A stretch of 9,961 bases of DNA from positions 1 through 9,961 of the forward strand of contig CAZQEC010000036.1 in the NCBI GenBank assembly GCA_964591565.1. Reading direction: 5' to 3'. This document shows, one piece after another, positions 6,549-9,961 of the stretch (its first letter is position 1; each line of letters starts with the position of its first letter). Made by a program: the position numbers and the translations under genes. Below the pieces are notes generated by a model. The model was given only the letters and a program-made list of their open reading frames with translations, was not told the DNA's origin and did no database searches. Source of the DNA: CAZQEC01 sp964591565. Lineage in GTDB: Bacteria > Patescibacteriota > UBA1384 > CAJBMM01.

Positions 6549-7133
6549 ATGTCTTATTTAGTGCCGACGGTGATTGAAAAAACACAGGGTGGTGAACGCG
6601 CCTACGATATCTACTCAAGATTATTGAAAGAACGCATCATCTTTTTGGGTGGTCCAATAGACGACGTGATTGCCAATTTGGTCATTGCTCAACTGCTATT
6701 TTTAGATTCGCAAGACCCCAGCAAAGACGTCCAACTATACATCAACAGTCCGGGCGGCTCGGTTTCGGCGGGCATGGCCATTTACGACACGATGAACTTT
6801 ATTAAGCCCGACGTTTCGACTATCTGCGTTGGTTTGGCGGCCTCAATGGGTGCGTTTTTACTGGCGGGTGGCAAAAAGGGTAAACGTTATTCGCTCGAAA
6901 ATAGTAAGGTACTGATCCACCAAGTGATGGGTGGAGCGGAAGGGCAAGCGACTGAAATAGATATTGCGGCGCGTGAAATTTTGCGCACTCGCGATCAAAT
7001 GAATAAAATTCTAGCCGAAAATACTGGTCAGCCCTTAGAAAAAATTGCCAATGACACCGAACGTGACTACTATATGACTGCCGAAGAGTCTAAAAAATAC
7101 GGCATCATTGACGATGTCATCAAGCGAAAATAA
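6549..7133 (+). CDS. clpP: ATP-dependent Clp protease proteolytic subunit
   Basis: ClpP forms a double heptameric chamber that degrades proteins fed in by a Clp ATPase. The 194-residue protein shows the Ser-His-Asp triad: S99 in GLAASMGAF (95-103), H124 in VLIHQVMGG and D173 in ERDYYMTAEE. The oxyanion-loop motif SPGGSVSAG (67-75) and the handle region (about 125-160) are intact. There is no obvious long propeptide. AAAGGAG at 6538-6544 sits 4 nt before the ATG, a strong ribosome binding site. No clpX or clpC is present in the window, so the ATPase partner must be encoded elsewhere. The stop lies 9 bp from the stop of the convergent yvcK. Confidence 0.98.
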   Translation: MSYLVPTVIEKTQGGERAYDIYSRLLKERIIFLGGPIDDVIANLVIAQLLFLDSQDPSKDVQLYINSPGGSVSAGMAIYDTMNFIKPDVSTICVGLAASMGAFLLAGGKKGKRYSLENSKVLIHQVMGGAEGQATEIDIAAREILRTRDQMNKILAENTGQPLEKIANDTERDYYMTAEESKKYGIIDDVIKRK

Positions 7134-7142
7134 GCCGTGATC

Positions 7143-8147
7143 TCATCGCAACGTATAAATGAGCTTAGCCAATTTGGCACTGTCGTGGCGGATTAAAGAT
7201 CTAGTTGCCGCTAGCGCGTCGCCTTTGGTAATCGTAGCTGGGGTAGTATCCAATAAGTCTTCTGCAATCAACTTATATGAGCCCATTTTTTGAGATTGAT
7301 CTAGCTGCACCGGTTCGCGTTCGGTTTGTTGGCGGTATCGTTCTAAAGTATCGGTGCTAGGGGTGGCGGTGTTGTATAAAACATAATCAAGATGGCGTGA
7401 GCCCAGATATTTTTCTATCATACCGGCAAAGTCTTGAACACAATTGAGATTATTTTGACCGATTTCGGTCATCAAATTGGTGACATAGACAATTTTGGCC
7501 GCTGATTGCTTGAGCGCATCTGTCACTCCATTAACCAGCAAAAGTGGAATAATGCTGGTAAAAACACTGCCTGGGCCAATGACGATCAATTTAGCGTTTT
7601 CGATTGCAGAGCGCGCCAGTGGGTTAATCGTATTTTCTGCTGGTTCAAGCCACAGATGGTCAAGCGGTTCCAAATTGAGCCGCAGATGCTCTTCTATATT
7701 GCGCTCGCCGGTAATGGCGCGACCAATGGTGGTTTTAGCGTGCAAATGCACCGAATCGGTGGTGACGGGAATAATGTGCCCGGTAACATCGAGCATCTTT
7801 TCAGCAATCTTAATTGCTTGGTTCACATCACCATAAACTTGAGTGAGTGATAGCAATAGAATGTTGGCAAAACTGTGCCCTTTTAGATCACCTTCGACAA
7901 AGCGATGGCTCAACAACTTGCGTAATATATTTTGTTTGCTCGAAAGGGCCGCCAAAGCTTGACCTAGGTCGCCCGGGGGAATAATGCCGTATTGGTCGCG
8001 TAACACTCCCGAACTGCCGCCATTATCTGCTACCGTAATAATGGCTGAGATATCCAAATCTTGATATTCTTTTAAGCCCGAAAGTACGGTAAATGGTCCG
8101 GTGCCACCACCCATGACCACCACTGGTGTTTTTGAGGTTTGCTTCAT
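7143..8147 (-). CDS. yvcK: YvcK/CofD-like protein (gluconeogenesis factor family)
   Basis: A member of the YvcK/CofD-like family; Bacillus YvcK is needed for growth on gluconeogenic carbon, affects cell shape and binds UDP-sugars. The 334-residue protein has the Rossmann-like GGGTG (13-17), TVADNGGSSGVLR (38-50), PPGDLGQALAAL (57-68), GHSFANILL (90-98) and GPGSVFTSIIP (191-201). Against the usual ADDGGSSGRLR and MTQPGET motifs it reads ADNGGSSGVLR and LMTEIGQ (225-231), so substrate contacts may differ. It stands alone rather than in the frequent rapZ-yvcK-whiA cluster. The ATG on the minus strand (8147) has no clear Shine-Dalgarno. A small inverted repeat, ACTGT-AAG-ACAGT (8156-8168), lies just upstream. 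Family call is firm; the biochemical role is not settled by sequence. Confidence 0.94.
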   Translation of the reverse strand: MKQTSKTPVVVMGGGTGPFTVLSGLKEYQDLDISAIITVADNGGSSGVLRDQYGIIPPGDLGQALAALSSKQNILRKLLSHRFVEGDLKGHSFANILLLSLTQVYGDVNQAIKIAEKMLDVTGHIIPVTTDSVHLHAKTTIGRAITGERNIEEHLRLNLEPLDHLWLEPAENTINPLARSAIENAKLIVIGPGSVFTSIIPLLLVNGVTDALKQSAAKIVYVTNLMTEIGQNNLNCVQDFAGMIEKYLGSRHLDYVLYNTATPSTDTLERYRQQTEREPVQLDQSQKMGSYKLIAEDLLDTTPATITKGDALAATRSLIRHDSAKLAKLIYTLR

Positions 8148-8194
8148 TATTAATCACTGTAAGACAGTTTAACGATGAAAGAAATAGAAATATC

Positions 8195-8226
8195 GGATGA
8201 CCGAAGACGGAGGACGAAGGACAGAC
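8195..8226. repeat. Purine-rich repeat tract resembling the end of the first 16S insertion
   Basis: This stretch is built from GGA, GAC and GAAG units. It shares CGGAGGAC (8208-8215) and GGACAGA (8219-8225) with the left end of the helix-6 insertion (8714-8724). It has no coding potential I would support and belongs to the low-complexity filler between yvcK and the rRNA promoter. Confidence 0.45.
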
Positions 8227-8329
8227 AATTTTCAATAAATTTTCATTTTTCTAATTTTCAAATATTCTTATCGTTTGATAATTGGCAATTGTTAATTCAA
8301 TGAAAATTGTGAATTGATAACTGATAATT
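8227..8329. repeat. AT-rich module with repeated AATTTTCA and TGATAATT
   Basis: AATTTTCA occurs at 8227-8234, 8238-8245 and 8253-8260; its reverse complement TGAAAATT is at 8301-8308. TGATAATT occurs at 8276-8283 and 8322-8329, with a near copy, TGATAACT, at 8315-8322. Such degenerate AT-rich tracts are common in CPR intergenic DNA as I remember it. It may also act as an UP-like AT-rich region ahead of the rRNA promoter. Confidence 0.45.
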
Positions 8330-8337
8330 CTATTTTT

Positions 8338-8375
8338 CTACTCACTACCTGCTACCCACTACTAGCTACCAGCTA
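8338..8375. repeat. CTAC-rich short-period repeat
   Basis: CTAC recurs about six times in 38 bp (CTACTCACTACCTGCTACCC and onward), with an AGCTA at the end. It abuts the T-run just before the rRNA -35 box. No function is evident; a degenerate microsatellite is the simplest reading. Confidence 0.45.
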
Positions 8376-8383
8376 TTTTTTTG

Positions 8384-8412
8384 TTGACATTTATCATCCA
8401 CTACGCTATATT
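8384..8412 (+). promoter_or_regulatory. rRNA operon promoter
   Basis: TTGACA (8384-8389), a spacer of exactly 17 bp and TATATT (8407-8412) are almost consensus for the primary sigma factor. The start would be near 8419, leaving a leader of about 225 nt before the 16S. A T-run lies immediately upstream. This is the strongest promoter in the window, as expected for an rRNA operon. Confidence 0.8.
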
Positions 8413-8457
8413 GAATATGGTTTTTGAAAAATTACCGAGAAATAAGCGCTTTGTGAG

Positions 8458-8477
8458 CGGCAATCTTTTTGTTGCCG
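8458..8477 (+). other. rRNA leader hairpin I
   Basis: CGGCAA (8458-8463) pairs perfectly with TTGCCG (8472-8477) around an 8-nt U-rich loop. Flanking GCGCTT and AAGTGT can extend it with G-U pairs. It lies in the 5' part of the rRNA leader and is not followed by a U-tract, so it is probably leader structure rather than a terminator. Confidence 0.5.
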
Positions 8478-8533
8478 AAGTGTTTTGTACCTAAACAATT
8501 GAATTATCGTTTTACAAAATGTTTGTGGTCAAA

Positions 8534-8563
8534 TGCTCTTTAATTGGAGCTTTGGCTTCAATT
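8534..8563 (+). promoter_or_regulatory. boxA antitermination element with following hairpin
   Basis: TGCTCTTTAA (8534-8543) matches the rRNA boxA consensus bound by NusB and NusE (S10). It overlaps the foot of a 9-bp hairpin (8542-8550 / 8555-8563, loop TTTG, one G-U pair). In E. coli boxA protects long untranslated rRNA transcripts from Rho. Position between the rRNA promoter and the 16S supports the call. Confidence 0.65.
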
Positions 8564-8596
8564 TTAGAGAAACAGTCAATTCGAGTTTTTTTGTAT

Positions 8597-8641
8597 TTTT
8601 TAGAGCTACAAGCTTCTAAAAATTGATGTCAGCAATGACAT
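8597..8641 (+). other. Two hairpins directly before the 16S (processing-stem region)
   Basis: The first hairpin has arms 8597-8607 and 8611-8622 (TTTTTAGAGCT paired with AGC-T-TCTAAAAA, one bulged U, loop ACA). The second has ATGTCA (8626-8631) and TGACAT (8636-8641) closed by a GCAA tetraloop, a GNRA loop. They sit where the 5' strand of the 16S processing stem normally begins. The 3' partner, if any, lies beyond the window. Confidence 0.5.
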
Positions 8642-8710
8642 TTATTTGGAGAGTTTGATCCTGGCTCAGAATGAACGCTGGCAGTGTGCCTAACACATGC
8701 AAGTCGAGCG

Positions 8711-8747
8711 GGCCGGAGGACAGAGGATAGATGACAGAGAACAGAAG
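8711..8747 (+). repeat. Left purine-rich terminal repeat of insertion 1
   Basis: Composed of GGAGGAC, AGAGGATAGA, TGACAGAG and AACAGAAG units. It is the 5' strand of the closing stem and the inverse partner of 9132-9161. Similar units occur in the intergenic tract at 8195-8226. Confidence 0.6.
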
Positions 8748-8764
8748 TTGTAAACTATTTATTA

Positions 8765-9124
8765 ATGAGCATTGCAGATTTTAGAGATCTTGAGGTTTAT
8801 CAGCGTAGCCGAAATTTACTTCCGGTCGTGAAAAGGCTATGTCTGCACATTGAAAATGAACAAAGAGATTTAGCTAGAAACCTAATGAAAACAGCATGTC
8901 AAATTGGTCCTGAAATTGCTGAGGGACATGCAAAGAAGTCATCAATAAATGAATTTAAACGATTTATCACGATGGCAATTGGCTCAAGTGATGAAATGAC
9001 AGCTCATTTAGAACAAGTTCCATTGCTCATAAGAGATGTTAACATGAAATCAATTGCTAGACTTATAAATGAATATCGAATAATCGCTAAACAACTTCAA
9101 GTTCTCAAGAAGAATTGGAAATAA
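8765..9124 (+). CDS. Four-helix-bundle protein of the 23S rRNA intervening-sequence (S23) family
   Basis: The 119-residue protein carries the family hallmarks: FRDLEVYQRSRNL (6-18) opening helix 1, then AEGHAKKSS (52-60) and FKRFITMAIGSSDEMTAHLEQ (64-84) in helices 2-3, and a final helix rich in I, L and K (about 96-117). The family forms pentameric four-helix bundles and is best known from intervening sequences in 23S rRNA of Leptospira and Coxiella; the bundle fold is shared with Avd of diversity-generating retroelements. Its molecular role is unknown; rRNA binding or insert mobility has been suggested. Here it lies inside a 16S helix on the same strand as the rRNA. No Shine-Dalgarno precedes the ATG, and no separate promoter is evident, so expression may depend on the rRNA transcript or be very low. 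The reading frame is intact and family residues are kept, which argues for selection. Confidence 0.92.
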   Translation: MSIADFRDLEVYQRSRNLLPVVKRLCLHIENEQRDLARNLMKTACQIGPEIAEGHAKKSSINEFKRFITMAIGSSDEMTAHLEQVPLLIRDVNMKSIARLINEYRIIAKQLQVLKKNWK

Positions 9125-9131
9125 TTTCCGT

Positions 9132-9161
9132 CTTCTGTTATCCATTTTCCGTCTTCCGACC
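9132..9161 (+). repeat. Right pyrimidine-rich terminal repeat of insertion 1
   Basis: CTTCTGTTATCC, ATTTTCC and GTCTTCCGACC form the 3' strand of the closing stem, complementary to 8711-8747. It begins 7 bp after the stop of the S23-family gene. Beyond it the normal helix 6 sequence (CAGCGGCAGACGGG) resumes. Confidence 0.6.
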
Positions 9162-9244
9162 AGCGGCAGACGGGTGAGTAATAGTTGGGAACATGCCCAG
9201 AAGTGGGGGATAGTCCGCCGAAAGGCGGAGTAATCCCGCATGTG

Positions 9245-9685
9245 ATTGAATCAGAGATGAGATTTTAAAGACTTGTGCGCCCAGTTTTTTGGGCGTGCAA
9301 TCAGGGTCAGATGAATAGATTGAAAGCCCGTGTTACGTACCCAATCGTACGGGGTGGCTGTGGGATTAACGGCTTAAAACGCCTCATAAAAAGGCGCGAT
9401 AGGTAATGCACACAGGCGGCGAGCGATGTAGTTTGCAACATTACATTCTGCGTCCGTCCCCACACTAGATCTATTTATCTGATCCCGGTTTCCATATTGG
9501 GGACGAAAGTTCCCAATTAGGAGAGGTGAGCGCGTGGCTAGATAGAATCTACCCACAAACACAACCTGCTCGGTATGCGGCGACTGCTTTTCCAGAAGTA
9601 CTAGACTTAGGAAAGCAGTCCCTCTCCTTACTTACCTCCGAATCAAGTCTTTCGACGATGATTCGGATCTCATCTCTGATTCAAT
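9245..9685 (+). other. Intervening sequence 2 in 16S helix 9: noncoding, densely structured RNA
   Basis: A perfect 19-bp stem (9245-9263 with 9667-9685) encloses 403 nt with no credible ORF. Inside are: hairpin A, 9273-9283/9290-9300, 11 bp; helix B, 9304-9320/9469-9486, about 17 bp with one bulge, enclosing hairpins at 9336-9351, 9380-9396 and about 9424-9448; hairpin C, 9496-9504/9509-9517, with a GAAA tetraloop; helix D, 9519-9526/9621-9628, 8 perfect bp, enclosing hairpins E (9534-9556) and F (9582-9593/9610-9620); and hairpin G, 9638-9645/9659-9666, directly abutting the closing stem. Most of the insert is thus paired in one consistent, unknotted fold. I found no group I P7 (GACTA) or group II domain V signature. 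Insert boundaries follow from the resumption of helix 10 (AAGC...GCTT) and TGGAGTGGCC. Confidence 0.85.
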
Positions 9686-9961
9686 TAAAGCATTTATGCG
9701 CTTCTGGAGTGGCCCAACGCCTATCAGCTTGTTGGTGGGGTAATGGCCTACCAAGGCTCCGACGGGTAGCTGGTCTGAGAGGACGACCAGCCACAATGGG
9801 ACTGAGACAAGGCCCATACACCTACGGGTGGCAGCAGTTGGGAATATTGCACAATGGACGAAAGTCTGATGCAGCGACACTGCGTGAAGGATGAAGGCCT
9901 TAGGGTTGTAAACTTCTTTTGGCGGGGAGTAATCATGAAAGTACCCGCAGAATAAGCACCG

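Larger units (their letters stand above)
8711..9161 (+). other. Intervening sequence 1 in 16S helix 6, encoding an S23-family protein
   Basis: The insertion replaces the end loop of helix 6 (V1). Its ends pair imperfectly: 8711-8721 with 9151-9161 (one mismatch, one G-U) and AACAGAAG (8740-8747) with CTTCTGTT (9132-9139) perfectly, with GGATA/TATCC-type pairing between. The insert therefore forms a long extension of helix 6 with the coding region in its loop. Known rRNA intervening sequences have the same build and are removed by RNase III-like cleavage without ligation. I see no group I or group II intron signature. Confidence 0.85.
8643..9961 (+). rRNA. rrs: 16S ribosomal RNA, 5' third, interrupted by two insertions (cut by window end)
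   Basis: The 27F primer site AGAGTTTGATCCTGGCTCAG is at 8650-8669, which puts E. coli position 1 near 8643. Conserved blocks follow: AACGCTGGCAG, ACACATGCAAGTCGAG, CGGGTGAGTAA (9171-9181), GGTCTGAGAGGACGACCAGC, the 341F site (CCTACGGGTGGCAGCAG), GGGTTGTAAAC and AGAATAAGCACCG at the edge, near E. coli 505. Helix 17 is shortened (GGCGGGGAG...TACCCGCAG), as in CPR bacteria. Two stretches have no 16S counterpart: about 8711-9161 at the tip of helix 6 and about 9245-9685 at the tip of helix 9. Both sit in peripheral, variable hairpins, and the surrounding core looks intact, so this is probably a functional gene and not a pseudogene. The exact 5' end is estimated. Confidence 0.96.

Noticed and set aside
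7495..7850. Two plus-strand open frames of about 113 codons
   Set aside because: Both are antisense shadows of yvcK, which has clear family motifs throughout.
8023..8235. Minus-strand open frame of 70 codons overlapping the start of yvcK
   Set aside because: It lies in a different frame over the yvcK N-terminus and extends into the low-complexity repeat; it has no ribosome binding site or recognisable motif.
8711..9161. A diversity-generating retroelement, because S23 proteins share the fold of Avd
   Set aside because: There is no reverse transcriptase, no template/variable repeat pair and no adenine-biased variation in the window.
9264..9666. Insertion 2 as a group I or group II intron (GTGCGCCCAG at 9275-9284 recalls a group II 5' end)
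   Set aside because: That stretch is one arm of a local 11-bp hairpin. No domain V-like AGC...GUUC hairpin, no bulged-A domain VI and no group I GACTA-type P7 were found, and the site is a variable hairpin tip with a 19-bp closing stem, which fits an intervening sequence better.
9526..9894. Open frame of 122 codons on the plus strand
   Set aside because: It starts inside insertion 2 and runs through conserved 16S sequence, including the 341F site; it is an accidental frame in rRNA.
1..9961. CRISPR arrays, tRNA genes, insertion sequences and transposases
   Set aside because: No regularly spaced direct repeats, cloverleaf-like segments or transposase motifs were seen on either strand.

Overview
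The window looks like chromosomal DNA from a bacterium of the Candidate Phyla Radiation (Patescibacteria). Three things point that way. The 16S rRNA gene is of the CPR kind, with a shortened helix 17 and large insertions in peripheral helices. The housekeeping proteins are compact and divergent. The intergenic DNA is full of low-complexity repeats. UGA is used as a stop (tpiA, yvcK), so the recoded Absconditabacteria and Gracilibacteria are unlikely. I cannot name the phylum from one third of a 16S gene.

Layout. 1-1017: the 3' part of uvrC, cut by the window edge. 1018-1240: several strong hairpins and a candidate promoter. 1241-4159: a tight run of an unrecognised alpha-solenoid protein, tpiA and pgk, with a 4-bp gap and then an ATGA overlap, so probably one operon. 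4160-4244: an inverted repeat and an extended -10 promoter placed so that the next mRNA would be leaderless. 4245-5124: a two-gene module, a small protein overlapping an AbiEii-like nucleotidyltransferase, resembling a type IV toxin-antitoxin pair. 5207-6376: tig. 6549-7133: clpP behind its own promoter. 7143-8147: yvcK on the minus strand, convergent with clpP and 9 bp from it. 8148-8642: a repeat-rich intergenic region, a near-consensus rRNA promoter and a leader with boxA and hairpins. 8643 to the end: the 5' third of a 16S rRNA gene.

The most striking part is the 16S gene. About 500 nt of mature sequence (E. coli positions 1 to about 505) is spread over 1,319 nt because two unrelated insertions sit in neighbouring peripheral helices. 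The first, about 450 nt at the tip of helix 6, encodes a 119-residue four-helix-bundle protein of the 23S rRNA intervening-sequence (S23) family and is closed by a purine/pyrimidine-rich imperfect stem. The second, about 440 nt at the tip of helix 9, has no credible ORF. It is closed by a perfect 19-bp stem and filled with nested hairpins that pair up most of its length. If both are cut out without ligation, as is known for rRNA intervening sequences, the 5' domain of this 16S would consist of three RNA pieces.

The purine-rich sequence at the ends of the first insertion resembles low-complexity tracts upstream of the rRNA operon and upstream of clpP, which hints at a dispersed repeat family linked to the insertion. 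Other oddities are a rebuilt catalytic loop in the triose-phosphate isomerase and two basic-patch substitutions in the phosphoglycerate kinase.
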